Assembly (NCBI GenBank): GCA_020846875.1
Contig: JADLDB010000118.1
Span: forward strand, 1-49,335
Length of the DNA: 49,335 nt
From: Myxococcales bacterium
Lineage (GTDB): Bacteria; Myxococcota; Myxococcia; Myxococcales; Myxococcaceae
Reading direction: 5' to 3'
The notes beneath the pieces were generated by a model, which had not been told where the DNA came from, searched no databases, and saw nothing but the letters and a program-made list of their open reading frames with translations. Shown here in pieces: positions 35,698 to 45,100 of the stretch. How positions within the stretch are numbered: the stretch's first letter is position 1; every line of letters starts with the position of its first letter. A program made the translations under genes and the position numbers.

Positions 35698-35997
35698 TCA
35701 GGGCGCGGGGGACTTCGCGAGGTACTTCGCGGGGTCCTTCTGGAAGTCGGCCACGCAGTCGTCGCAGCACAGGAAGTACGTCTTCCCGTCGTACACCACC
35801 TTCGGCGAGTCCGCCTTGACGGTGAAGACCTCGCCGGACACGGGGCAGGTGGTGCGGTCGCCCAGGGCCGCTTCACCCGGTGGCTTCGGCGCGGCGGCGG
35901 CGGGCGCGGCCTCGGTGGGCAGAGGCGCGGGCTGCGCGGACTTCGTGGAGGCGCAGGACAGCACCAGCAGGGACAGGAAGACGAGCAAGGGTCGCAT
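35698..35997 (-). CDS. YHS/TRASH-type metal-binding lipoprotein
   Basis: 99 residues from the ATG at 35997; an in-frame ATG at 36012 is also possible. The signal peptide MRPLLVFLSLLVLSC has lipobox LSC. After a Pro/Ala-rich spacer, residues about 50-95 hold the Cys motif TTCPVSGEVF and YFLCCDDCVADFQKDPAKYL, the YHS-domain pattern common to heavy-metal-binding proteins. It probably binds copper or another soft metal at the envelope. Confidence 0.8.
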   Translation of the reverse strand: MRPLLVFLSLLVLSCASTKSAQPAPLPTEAAPAAAAPKPPGEAALGDRTTCPVSGEVFTVKADSPKVVYDGKTYFLCCDDCVADFQKDPAKYLAKSPAP

Positions 35998-36045
35998 GTG
36001 CGGGGTCAACATAAGGCTCGCTCCGCTGGGGCGCCCCCAAAATGG

Positions 36046-37287
36046 TCAGGGCACCTCGTCGAGGGCGCTGCGGGCGGCGCGCACCTCGCGGGCGAAGCGC
36101 AGGGCGTGGGCCTGGGCCTGGGCATCGGCCTTCGCCTCCACCGCCTCGTGCAGCCGCAGCAGCGCGTCGCCCATGCCGTCCAGCGCCTCGCGGGAAAAGC
36201 CGTTGGCGGTGAGCGCGGCCCAGAGCTCCGTCAAGTCGCCGGCGTGGCGCAGGCCGCTGGGGCACTGGCCGCCGGCCACCGGGCGGAAGACGAAGCCGTT
36301 GAAGTCCGAGCCCAGCACCAGCGACGAAGGCGGCACCACCTGGGCGAAGTGCTTCCAGTGGGCCACCAGGTCGTCGCAGGTGCCGACCTGGTGCTGCCCG
36401 GACAAGAAGTCCTTCGGCCCCACCGCGAGCTGGGCGTCGAAGAGGGACAGGCCGATCAACCCCCCTCCGGCCGCCACGCGGCGGGCGAGCTCGTCGGGCA
36501 GGTTGCGCTCCATCGGGTTGAGCGCCCGCGCCCCGGTGTGGCTGACGAGGACGGGCACGCCGGCGGCTTCGGTGAGCTCCAGCACTTCCTTCACCAGCGC
36601 GTCCGAGGCGTGGGCGAGGTCGATGACGACGCCCAGCGCCATCATCCGGCGGATGACGTCGCGTCCCAGCGGGGTGAGGCCCAGCGGCTCCCGGGCATCC
36701 CCCCCGCCGCCGAAGAGGGCCCTCGACAGCTGCCCGGCCGCGGCGCCCCCCAGTTGGGTGGACTCGAAGTGCACCACCGTGACGCAGCGCACGCCGGCGG
36801 CGTAGAGGCGGTCCACGTCCTCCACCGACTCGATGCCCTCCCCGCCCTCGAGCTGGGGGAAGACGGCGATGGCCCCGTGCGCCACCACGGCCCGGGCTTC
36901 CTGCGCGGTGCGGACGAGGACGAAGTCGCCGCGGCGCGAGGAGAAGCGGACCAACTGCCGCGCCTGCTCGAGCGCGTCCTCGAGGCGGCTGAAGCCAGGC
37001 CGCAGGTTGAGGGGCGGCCACATCGCCCCGTACACCAGCCGCACCCCGGAGGCGCGCAGGCCGGCCGCGTCCACCTGGTTCTCCAGCCGGTTCCTCGGGC
37101 TGCGCGTGAGGCGCCCGTCGCCTGCCTCTCCCTTGAAGATCGGCTTGGCCGCCTGGGCCATGGTGAGGTGCAGGTGGGTGTCCACGCCGAAGCGCAGGGC
37201 CGGCTGGGCCTCGGGCGCGGCGGTGACGGGGCGCGCACTCGAGCAGCCGAGGACGACGAGCGAGGTAGCGAAGACGAGGCGGCGCAC
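36046..37287 (-). CDS. Peptidase M19 (membrane dipeptidase-like) lipoprotein
   Basis: 413 residues. Signal peptide MRRLVFATSLVVLGC with lipobox VLGC. The metal-dependent TIM barrel shows D-T-H-L-H-L (N-terminal HxH), FPQLEGGEGI (bridging Glu position), DLAHASD, LVSHTGAR and LGSDFNG. Family members hydrolyse dipeptides, with several relatives acting on other amides. The missing strict hxE in some places makes dipeptidase activity likely but unproven. It converges with nothing; the next gene upstream is divergent. Confidence 0.88.
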   Translation of the reverse strand: MRRLVFATSLVVLGCSSARPVTAAPEAQPALRFGVDTHLHLTMAQAAKPIFKGEAGDGRLTRSPRNRLENQVDAAGLRASGVRLVYGAMWPPLNLRPGFSRLEDALEQARQLVRFSSRRGDFVLVRTAQEARAVVAHGAIAVFPQLEGGEGIESVEDVDRLYAAGVRCVTVVHFESTQLGGAAAGQLSRALFGGGGDAREPLGLTPLGRDVIRRMMALGVVIDLAHASDALVKEVLELTEAAGVPVLVSHTGARALNPMERNLPDELARRVAAGGGLIGLSLFDAQLAVGPKDFLSGQHQVGTCDDLVAHWKHFAQVVPPSSLVLGSDFNGFVFRPVAGGQCPSGLRHAGDLTELWAALTANGFSREALDGMGDALLRLHEAVEAKADAQAQAHALRFAREVRAARSALDEVP

Positions 37288-37376
37288 GGGCAGGCCACAT
37301 ACGCGAGGGCGGACGCGCGGGACAGCGCGGCTTCGCCTAAAGCGGCTGGGAGGTGGACTCGCCGCGCAGCCGTACC

Positions 37377-38597
37377 ATGATGGCGTCCCGCATGGCCCTG
37401 GTCCGCGAGTACACCGAAGCCGAGAGCGCCCAGAATGCGGTGTGGATGGCCGCGCTGCGGGCAGCGGGCGTGCTGGCGCTGCTGGCGCTGTCCGCGTGGC
37501 AGGGCCTGGTGCAGGGGCTGGCCGACTGGGCGGCCAACCTGCCCATCTTCTGCGTGTATGGCGCGGCGTCGGCGCTGGTTTTCCTGGTGGTGTGGCGCGT
37601 GCCCCGGGCCCGAAAGGCCAGCGGGCTGTCCCTGGCGCTGGTGGACGTGCCGCTGCTCTTCTGGCTGCAGTGGGTGGCGGTGCCCATCAGCCCGTCGCCC
37701 GGCGCGGCGGCCACCATCACCTCGCTGGCGTACGCCGCTGTCATCCTGCTGGCCGTCTTCACCCTGAAGCCGGGGCTGGTGTGGACGGTGACGGGCGTGG
37801 CGGCGCTGGCGTCGTGGGCGCTGCTGTACCGCGCGGGCCTTTCGCCGGGGTCGCGCCTCGTGGCCCCGATTCTCCTCGCGGTGGTGGGGAGCGGCGCCCA
37901 TTACCTGGTGACGCGGGTGCAGCGGCTGCTCACCACCGTGGCGCAGGAGGCCACCAACCGGGAGAAGCTGGGCCGCTACTTCTCTCCCAGCGTGGTGGAC
38001 CGGCTGCTGAATGCCGAGGGGACGCGGACGCCCGAGACGCGCCAGGTGACGGTGCTGTTCAGCGACATCCGCGACTTCACCGCCATGTCCGAGAAGCTGT
38101 CTGCGCACCAGGTGGTGGAGTTGCTCAACGAGTACCACTCGGTGATGGTGGAGGTGGTGTTCCGCCACGGCGGCACGCTGGACAAGTTCATCGGCGACGG
38201 GTTGATGGTGTACTTCGGCGCGCCCCTGGGAGACGCGGAGCACGCCCGCCACGCGGTGGAGTGCGCGGTGGACATGCTGTCGGCCCTGGAGCAGCTCAAC
38301 GAGCGCCGGCACGAGCGCGGCGACACGGCCTTGCGCATCGGGGTGGGCCTCAACTCCGGCGAGGCGGTGGTGGGCGACGTGGGGAGCCAGGCGCGGCGGC
38401 TCGAGTACACGGCCATCGGGGACACGGTGAACCTGGCCAGCCGGCTGGAGGCGCACTGCAAGGCGGCGCAGGTGCCGCTGGTGGTGTCGCAGAGCGTCCG
38501 CGAGCGCGCAGGTGAGGGCTTCGCGTGGGAAGCGCTGCCGCCCGCCAGCCTGAAGGGGAAACCCGAGCCGGTGCCCGTCTTCACCGTGAAGCGCTGA
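37377..38597 (+). CDS. Class III adenylate/guanylate cyclase, membrane-bound
   Basis: 406 residues from the ATG pair at 37377; GGGAGG lies 23 bases upstream, so the start could also be a GTG at 37353. Residues 25-175 form about six transmembrane helices without HAMP. The cyclase domain starts about 195. Metal-binding Asp230 (LFSDIRDFT) and Asp274 ([13 protein letters not shown]), substrate Lys270, Thr345 (the Asp/Thr adenine-selecting site) and N352...R356 are all present, so cAMP synthesis is predicted. It converges with and overlaps the MopE-like gene by 17 bases. Confidence 0.9.
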   Translation: MMASRMALVREYTEAESAQNAVWMAALRAAGVLALLALSAWQGLVQGLADWAANLPIFCVYGAASALVFLVVWRVPRARKASGLSLALVDVPLLFWLQWVAVPISPSPGAAATITSLAYAAVILLAVFTLKPGLVWTVTGVAALASWALLYRAGLSPGSRLVAPILLAVVGSGAHYLVTRVQRLLTTVAQEATNREKLGRYFSPSVVDRLLNAEGTRTPETRQVTVLFSDIRDFTAMSEKLSAHQVVELLNEYHSVMVEVVFRHGGTLDKFIGDGLMVYFGAPLGDAEHARHAVECAVDMLSALEQLNERRHERGDTALRIGVGLNSGEAVVGDVGSQARRLEYTAIGDTVNLASRLEAHCKAAQVPLVVSQSVRERAGEGFAWEALPPASLKGKPEPVPVFTVKR

Positions 38598-39789
38598 CGC
38601 GCCACCGCCACGCCCAGGCCAGGAGCGCCAGACAGAGCTCGCCGGGAGCCACCTGACAGCCTCCGGAGGACTTGCGCGGAGGGTCCACGCCGCCGTCCGC
38701 CTCCGTGCCCGCGTCGGGCGCCGCGTCGTCCTCGTAGCAGCGGCCCCGCGCGCACACGAAGCCCGCGCCGCAGAGCTGCCCGTTGTCCACCACCCCGTCG
38801 CAGTCGTCGTCCAGCGCGTTGCAGCGCTCGCTGAAGGGCGGCCCGGGGCTGCAGTCGGCGGGGTCGCAGGTGACGCCAAAGCGCGCGCACCACCCCACCC
38901 CGCAGCGCACCCGCGCCCCGTCGTCCACTTGAGCGTCACAGTCGTCGTCGCGCTGGTTGCACGTCTCCAGCGCGCCGGGGTGGGTGGTGGCCGCCGCGTC
39001 GTCGCAGTCCAGGTCGTTGGTGGCGCGCTTCATGCCGCCGCAGCCGCTGGCCTGGGCCCCACCCGGAGCGCCGAAGCCGTCGCCGTCCTCGTCCGGCCAG
39101 GTGGTGACCGCCGCCAGCCCTTCGTCCACCTGCCCGTCGCAGTCGTCGTCCTTCGCGTTGCACGCCTCGGCCTGGCCCGGCTTCACGCTGGCGTCGTTCT
39201 CGTCGCAGTCGCCTCCCTGCGCCGAGTGGCCCGAGGGCAGGCTGCAGTCCGCCCGCGTCCCCGACGAGGCCGCGCCCACCCCGTCGCCGTCGAAGTCGCG
39301 GAAGAACGTAGTGCCCGCGCAGCCGAAGGCCACCGAGAGGACTCCGTTGCCGCCCGAGTCCCCCCCGGAGCGCCCGTCGCCGTTGGCCAGCAGCGTCGAC
39401 GCCTCGAAGAGGACGCCGCCGCGCGTCGCTGGCGCCGTCCACCGCGCGTCGAACGTCACCGCGCCGCTCGAGGCCGGCTTGGGCGCGCTGTGCACCACGT
39501 CGCCGTTGACGAGGCGGGTGCCTTGCCCGGAGACGGTGGAGAAGGCGCCCAGACCGTTGGTGGTGAGGAAGAGGCCGCCCACGGCGCCCGCTCCGCGGAG
39601 GGTGACGCGCACGGTGACGGTGTCGCCCGGGCTGAAGGTGGCCGGAGTCACCTCGATGGACGTCGTGGGCGAGGCGCCGCCGCTGTGGCAGCCCTGGCAG
39701 GTGGGCGAGGCGATGCCCCCGGCGCGGGCGGAGGCCGTCACCGAGAGGAGCACCACCCCCGCTGCCAGGACTCGCGCCCGAGACGTCAT
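38581..39789 (-). CDS. Secreted MopE-like protein with CxxCH motif and MYXO-CTERM-like end
   Basis: 402 residues from the ATG at 39789. A signal peptide ([23 protein letters not shown]) is followed by CQGCH at about 31-35, a c-type heme or Cys/His motif, then a choice-of-anchor V-like beta domain (about 40-155). Residues about 165-340 contain MopE-like calcium/metal repeats: [60 protein letters not shown] Gly-Cys, short hydrophobic, Arg-containing tail ([21 protein letters not shown]) resembles MYXO-CTERM sorting signals. So it is predicted to be exported and anchored. Confidence 0.85.
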   Translation of the reverse strand: MTSRARVLAAGVVLLSVTASARAGGIASPTCQGCHSGGASPTTSIEVTPATFSPGDTVTVRVTLRGAGAVGGLFLTTNGLGAFSTVSGQGTRLVNGDVVHSAPKPASSGAVTFDARWTAPATRGGVLFEASTLLANGDGRSGGDSGGNGVLSVAFGCAGTTFFRDFDGDGVGAASSGTRADCSLPSGHSAQGGDCDENDASVKPGQAEACNAKDDDCDGQVDEGLAAVTTWPDEDGDGFGAPGGAQASGCGGMKRATNDLDCDDAAATTHPGALETCNQRDDDCDAQVDDGARVRCGVGWCARFGVTCDPADCSPGPPFSERCNALDDDCDGVVDNGQLCGAGFVCARGRCYEDDAAPDAGTEADGGVDPPRKSSGGCQVAPGELCLALLAWAWRWRVSASR

Positions 39790-39927
39790 CCTCCAGCTTC
39801 GTAGGGGACGAAGGGCTGGCCGGGCAAGCGCCCGCCCGGAAGGGCCGGGGCGTGGGCGGTCGGCCGGCGCGGCTGTCGCGGGGCCGCGCACCCGCTGGCG
39901 GCGCGAATTGGGTAGAAGCGGCCAGCC

Positions 39928-40683
39928 GTGCCTGAGTCGTCTTCGCCCGCTCACCCTGTCACCCTCGCCGAGGCGCTGGGCGCGCTCTTCTTCCGCTTCC
40001 GCGGGGTGCTGCCCGTGCCGCTGGTGGTGACGGCGGTGGTGCTGTCGTGGCGCGCGCACATCGTCCCCGGGCCGGGCGGGTTGGCGGTGGACGACGCCCT
40101 CAACATCGTGGGCCTCGTCCTCTGCGGCTTCGGCGCGGCCTTGCGCTTCCTCACCATCGCCTCGGTGCCAGCGGGGACCAGCGCCAACAACCGGGCGCTG
40201 GCGGCGCAGGGCCTCAACACCACCGGGCCGTACGCGGTGGTGCGCCACCCGCTGTACCTCGCCAACGCACACCTGCTGGTGGGCCTGTTGTGCATCGCGC
40301 ACGCGCCGTGGGCCTGGGGGCTGGGGCTGGGTTACTTCGCGGTGGCGTACGGCTTCATCATTCACGCGGAGGAGGCGCTGCTGGCGCGCACCTACGGCGA
40401 CGCATGGCGCGAGTGGACGGCGCGAGTGCCGGCCTGGGTGCCGAAGCTGTCCGCGCTCCCCGCGGCCTTCCAGGGCCCCCGGGACTTCAAGCGAGCCGCG
40501 CTGCGCGAGGTGAATACGCTGGTGGCGTGGGGTGTGGGCGCCTGCCTGTTGCTGGGCTGGGAGTCGTGGGCGCGCGGGCAGCTCTTCGGCCTGCGCGGGC
40601 AGGTGCTGCGGGCGGTGCTGGTGACGCTGCTGGTGCTGTGGCCGGTGGGGAAGGTGCTGCGGCGGCGGGCGCGCTCGCGTTGA
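39928..40683 (+). CDS. Isoprenylcysteine carboxyl methyltransferase-like membrane protein
   Basis: 251 residues from a GTG. About five transmembrane helices. The ICMT/PEMT-family signature TGPYAVVRHPLYLAN (about 101-115) and the C-terminal motif EEALLARTYGDAWREW are present. Bacterial members methylate phospholipids or small molecules; the substrate here is unknown. A second hydrophobic domain occupies the last 60 residues. Confidence 0.82.
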   Translation: MPESSSPAHPVTLAEALGALFFRFRGVLPVPLVVTAVVLSWRAHIVPGPGGLAVDDALNIVGLVLCGFGAALRFLTIASVPAGTSANNRALAAQGLNTTGPYAVVRHPLYLANAHLLVGLLCIAHAPWAWGLGLGYFAVAYGFIIHAEEALLARTYGDAWREWTARVPAWVPKLSALPAAFQGPRDFKRAALREVNTLVAWGVGACLLLGWESWARGQLFGLRGQVLRAVLVTLLVLWPVGKVLRRRARSR

Positions 40684-40875
40684 ATGAGGCGCGCCGGCAG
40701 GTGTCGGGGCGCAGCTTCCTCTGCGCTGCTCCCGCCGATCAGAAATGCCGGGATGGGAGAGAGAAGTTGATCGAGCCCGAGCGCCAGCGGAGCAGGGACC
40801 CATGAGTCGACGCGGTCGGCCCCGTCGGTCGAGCACGCTGACGGCGGCACGCGGCTGTGCCACAAGCTTCGCGCC
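40684..40875. other. Intergenic stretch upstream of a hypothetical gene
   Basis: 192 bases, no gene supported. A tiny reading frame (40802, 26 codons, preceded by GGAGCAGGG) encodes an Arg-rich MSRRGRPRR peptide whose stop overlaps the next gene's start; it may be a leader or chance. No clear promoter seen. Confidence 0.3.
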
Positions 40876-41622
40876 ATGACGCACGACGATGAGCTGGAGC
40901 GCCGCTTCGAAGGGCGCGCGGCCCTGCAGAAGCTGCTCACCGAGTCCGGCTCCCTGTCCGACGTGGAGGACGTGGCCAACGCCTTCGCGCTGGCGGCGAA
41001 GGACGGCGTGCCTGCGTCGGTGGTCATCCCCGCGCTGTGGGAGGAGGAGCCCGCGCTGTCTTCTCCGGCGCTGGCGCGCGCGCTGTTCGGCAACCTGCTG
41101 GGCCTGTACGACCTGGTGGCGTCGGGCCAGACGGTGGACCTGGCGGTGCGCGCGAAGCCGGCGAAGCGGGAGAAGACGCCCCCGCCGGAGCCCTTCGGGG
41201 AGGCCGGGCCCGACGAGGCCTTCGTGGAGACGGCGTGGCGGCACCTCGACGACAACCCCAAAGCGCGCGAGAAGCTGGAGCACGCCTTCGACAACAAGCA
41301 GGACGCGCTGGTGTCCTGGCTGGACGCCGAGGGCCTGTCCGACGCTGGCTTCGCGCTGGGCCGCACGCTGCTCTTCGAGGTGTTCGCCATGCTGGAGCTG
41401 GGGGGCGCGAAGGTGCCGGCCGTGGACGTGGCGCGCTTGCCGAGGAAGGCCGGCGAGCAGGCGCTGCCGGCGGCGCTGGCTGGCTGGCTGGAGGAAGGCG
41501 TCTTCGAGGCGGAGACGGACGAGGAGCGGCCGCTGGACGCCGCCGAGGCGAAGCGGCTGCGGGCCCTGGTGGCGCGGGCGGCCCAGGCGCTGTGGGCAGG
41601 GCGGAAGGGGCGCTCCGGTTAG
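40876..41622 (+). CDS. Conserved-looking helical protein of unknown function
   Basis: 248 residues, no signal peptide or membrane segment. The text is amphipathic helices (FEGRAALQKLLTESG, EDVANAFALAAKDG, FVETAWRHLDDNPKAREKLE) with a Pro-rich linker at about 97-105 dividing two helical domains. Codon use matches a real gene. No family recognised. Confidence 0.7.
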   Translation: MTHDDELERRFEGRAALQKLLTESGSLSDVEDVANAFALAAKDGVPASVVIPALWEEEPALSSPALARALFGNLLGLYDLVASGQTVDLAVRAKPAKREKTPPPEPFGEAGPDEAFVETAWRHLDDNPKAREKLEHAFDNKQDALVSWLDAEGLSDAGFALGRTLLFEVFAMLELGGAKVPAVDVARLPRKAGEQALPAALAGWLEEGVFEAETDEERPLDAAEAKRLRALVARAAQALWAGRKGRSG

Positions 41623-41702
41623 GGCCGAGCGCGCCTGGCGGCAAATGGGCGCCCGGTTGTGCTCGTGATGCTTTGGCTGAAGCGCTCGGGGCGCGAGCTG
41701 GC

Positions 41703-42140
41703 TCAGGGCTCGTCGAGCTTTGCGTTCGGATTCTTCGACCAGTCGAAGTACCCGACGGACACCGAGCGACCGGCGACGATGCGCTCGTTCACGTCGGGCA
41801 ACTTGCCGACGTCGTTCGCCAGCTCCGCCAGCTCGAGGAAGGCCTTGCGGTCCGGGTCATGCACGAGCCCGACGACCTTCTTGAGGAACGGTGCGTTGTC
41901 CCACTCGCGCACTCGATCGAGGAAGTCGGTGGAGAGCGCCTTGAACACTTCCCGTCGCTGGTCCAAGGTGCCGGCGGCGACCTCCTTGAGGGTCAACACG
42001 CCGTCTCCCCGATCGAGCGACTGGGCCGCCTTCAGGACCTCCTTCTCGAGGAGCGGTAACCCCGGGCGCTGGTGAGCGTGCCTTCCTGTCAGCGCTTCGG
42101 CAAGTGCCAGCTGGCCGCATCGTGGTAACGAGCAGCGCAT
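41703..42140 (-). CDS. Hypothetical protein, possibly N-terminally truncated
   Basis: Up to 145 residues if read from the ATG at 42140, which shares the CATG with the start of the opposite gene. Only the C-terminal 115 or so residues look protein-like (LEKEVLKAAQSLDRGDGVLTLKEV, an EF-hand-like loop, then LKKVVGLVHDPDRKAFLELAEL). The first 30 have no protein character and no ribosome site. The gene is probably the back end of a longer one, cut by the insertion of the large secreted protein gene. Unknown function. Confidence 0.4.
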   Translation of the reverse strand: MRCSLPRCGQLALAEALTGRHAHQRPGLPLLEKEVLKAAQSLDRGDGVLTLKEVAAGTLDQRREVFKALSTDFLDRVREWDNAPFLKKVVGLVHDPDRKAFLELAELANDVGKLPDVNERIVAGRSVSVGYFDWSKNPNAKLDEP

Positions 42141-45100
42141 GAACCTCGCTCGCGCCGCTCTCATCCTGGCCACGCTGCCGACCGCGGCACTCGCCCAGAA
42201 CCTGCGGGTGGTGCCTGTTCCCTTTAGCCCCCTCGACATCACGGTCTCCCATCAGGCGTACAACGGCCACGCCACCACCTTCAAAGCCATCGCTCGCGGG
42301 GGCAGCGGCAGCTACCTCTTCGAGTGGGACTTCAACGGCGACGGGGCATTCGACTTCTCGGACACCACCACCAACCGCTACAACCTCAGCGCCCGTTACA
42401 GCTTTCCCAACCAGGCGGCCGAGGTCACCTTCAACGCCCGGGTGCGCGTCACCTCGGGCGGGCAGACGGTGACGGCGAGCTACCCGGTGCGGGTCTTCCC
42501 CGACGTGCCGCTCAACCCCGCCACCGCCAACGAGCGGCAGTTGCAGCTCATGCGCAACGTCGCCATCGACGATGCGCTCTGGTACCTGCACAACAGCCTC
42601 GTTCGCAGCGGCAACGAGGAGGACCCGCTGTTCGGGGCGCAGGCGACCGCGAACCTCCCCGGCAACTTCGGCACCAGCAACTACAACCACCCGGCGATGG
42701 TGCTCGAGGCGCTGGTGACGGCCGGCCACTACCCCGCGTTTCCGCCCGCGTACCTCGGCGCGATGCCCAACCCGTCGGACAACGCGTGGCGCTGGAACAC
42801 CGACCCCTACGCGGAAGACGCGATGCGCCTGGTCAACCGGCAGGTGACGCTGTTGACCTCGGTCTCGCCGATTCCGGCGGTCGACGAGGCCAACAACACC
42901 GGCTTCTACCCGGAAGCGAACATGACTCCTCTGCCGGGAACCGACGATGGGGTGGGCCTCGGCAACTCGTTCGGCAACGTGTCGACCGCTACGCAGAGCA
43001 CGATGCTGCGCGCCCTCTCGAAGGCGCGGCTCACCGGCTTCACTGCGCAGGTGGGTGACCCCAACTTCGTCCTCAACAAGCCGTTCGCGTTCATCATTCA
43101 GCAGATGGTCGACGCGCTCGTCTTTGCCCAGAGCGACGCCGCCTTCCCGGGCGGATGGGACTACTGGGCCAATTCCAGCTCCTTCATTCTCAGCGAGAAC
43201 GGCTACGGCTTCCTCGACGCCGTTGATGCGTTGATGGTGACCGAGCGATTGATGGGGCCCAGCGGAGTCATCGTGAACAACCGCCTGAAGTCGCGGGCGG
43301 TCGCCGCCACCTTCCAGCTGTCGGTCACCTGCGCTCAGGGAGGAAGCGGCGGCACCTACTTCGGGTCCGGCGCGAGCTGCGAGTTCAGCACCTCGGCCGG
43401 TCACACCATCGCCCTGGGGTGGCTGGGCGCGAACTTGATGTCCACCGCGGACTCGCGGCTCGCGTTTCCCGGTCAGGCCAACGCCGTCAACCCGACGCGC
43501 GGCCAGCTGCGCAGCCTCTACGACGCGAAGCTGACCTTCATCGGCAACACCTTCTCGACCGGGGCGCCGGGCATGGTCAACTGGGACACGGCGTTCGTGA
43601 CGGGAGGCAACTTCGCCCGCCTCGACGGCGAGGGAAACCACAACGCCATGCTGCTCTGGTCGCGCGCGGCGCGCGCCGTCGAGCCTGAGGTCACGCTCTT
43701 CGGAGCGAACGACTTCCCCCGGCTCTTCTCGCAGTACTTGATCAACAACCAGGCGAGCAACGGCGGTTGGAACTGGGTCTATTCGAACAACGCCAACACC
43801 GACAGCTCCTGGGGCGAGCACGTGCGCGCGGCCATCGCCGCGATGGTGCTGATGCAGAAGCAACCGCTGCCGGTGGCGTGGGGAACCGCCAGCCCAACCA
43901 CCCTCACCGAGGGGGATTCTGTCGCGTTCACCGCGCAGTCGACCCAGCCGGGGGGCGTCTTCGTCTGGTCGTTCGGAAACGGCGCGACCGCTGGCGGCGC
44001 GAGCGTGAGCTACCCCTACCCCGACAACGGCCAGTTCAACGCGACCATCACGCACACCACCGCGGGGGGCGTGGGCACCGGCACCGTCGCGGTCACCGTT
44101 CTCAACGCGCCGCCCGTGCCCAACGCCGGCGCCGACCGCACCGTCGACGAGGGCACGCCCGTCGCCTTGGCCGGCAGCTTCACCGACCCGGGAGCCGCCG
44201 ACACGCACACCTCCTCTTGGACCTTCAGCAGCGGCGCCCCTGCCAGCAGCGCCGACGTCACCCGGACCTGGGCGGACGACGGGGTCGTCACCGCGACCTT
44301 CCGCGTCACCGACGACGACGGCGCCAGCGCCGCCGACAGCGCCCTCATCACCGTGGCCAACGTCAAGCCGACCATCACCTCGACGCCCGGCGCGGTGGGC
44401 AGCATCGGCGTGCAGTACGACTACACGCTGACCTTCACCGACCCAGGCGCCGCCGACACCCACACCTGCTCGGCGCCGCTGCTGCCGGCCGGCGCGACGT
44501 TCACCAACTGCGCGCTGAGCTGGACGCCGTCGGCGCTGCAGTCCGCCGCGGTCACGCTCTGCGTCACCGACGACGACGGCGGGCAGAGCTGCCAGACCTT
44601 CCCCATTCTCGTCGGCGTGGTCGACACCGACAGCGACGGCCTGCCCGACGCCTGGGAGCAGGCGCACTTCGGCAACCTCAATGCCACCCCCACGCAAGAC
44701 GGCGACGCCGACGGCCTCAACAACGCCGCCGAGCTGGCCGGGGCCACCAACCCGACCGTGTTCGACGGCCCCACCGCGCCGACCATCGCCGGCGCGCAGT
44801 GCGGCCTCACCGTCACTGATTCTCGCCCCACGCTGACGCTGACCAACGCCACCGACCCGCAGGGCGACGTGCTCCGCTACGACTTCGAGGTCTACTCAGA
44901 CGCAGCGCTGACCCAGCTCGACGTCGCGGCGTTCGGCGTTCCCGCCGGCACCACCACCACCAACTGGCGCACCAGCGCGGTGATGACGCCCGGCTCGCAC
45001 CACTGGCGCGCCCGCGCCCACGACGGCAAGGCGTACGGCCCGTGGAGCACCCCCGCCTGCGCCTTCACCGTGCCCGCGGTCAACCAGCTGCCGAGCGCGC

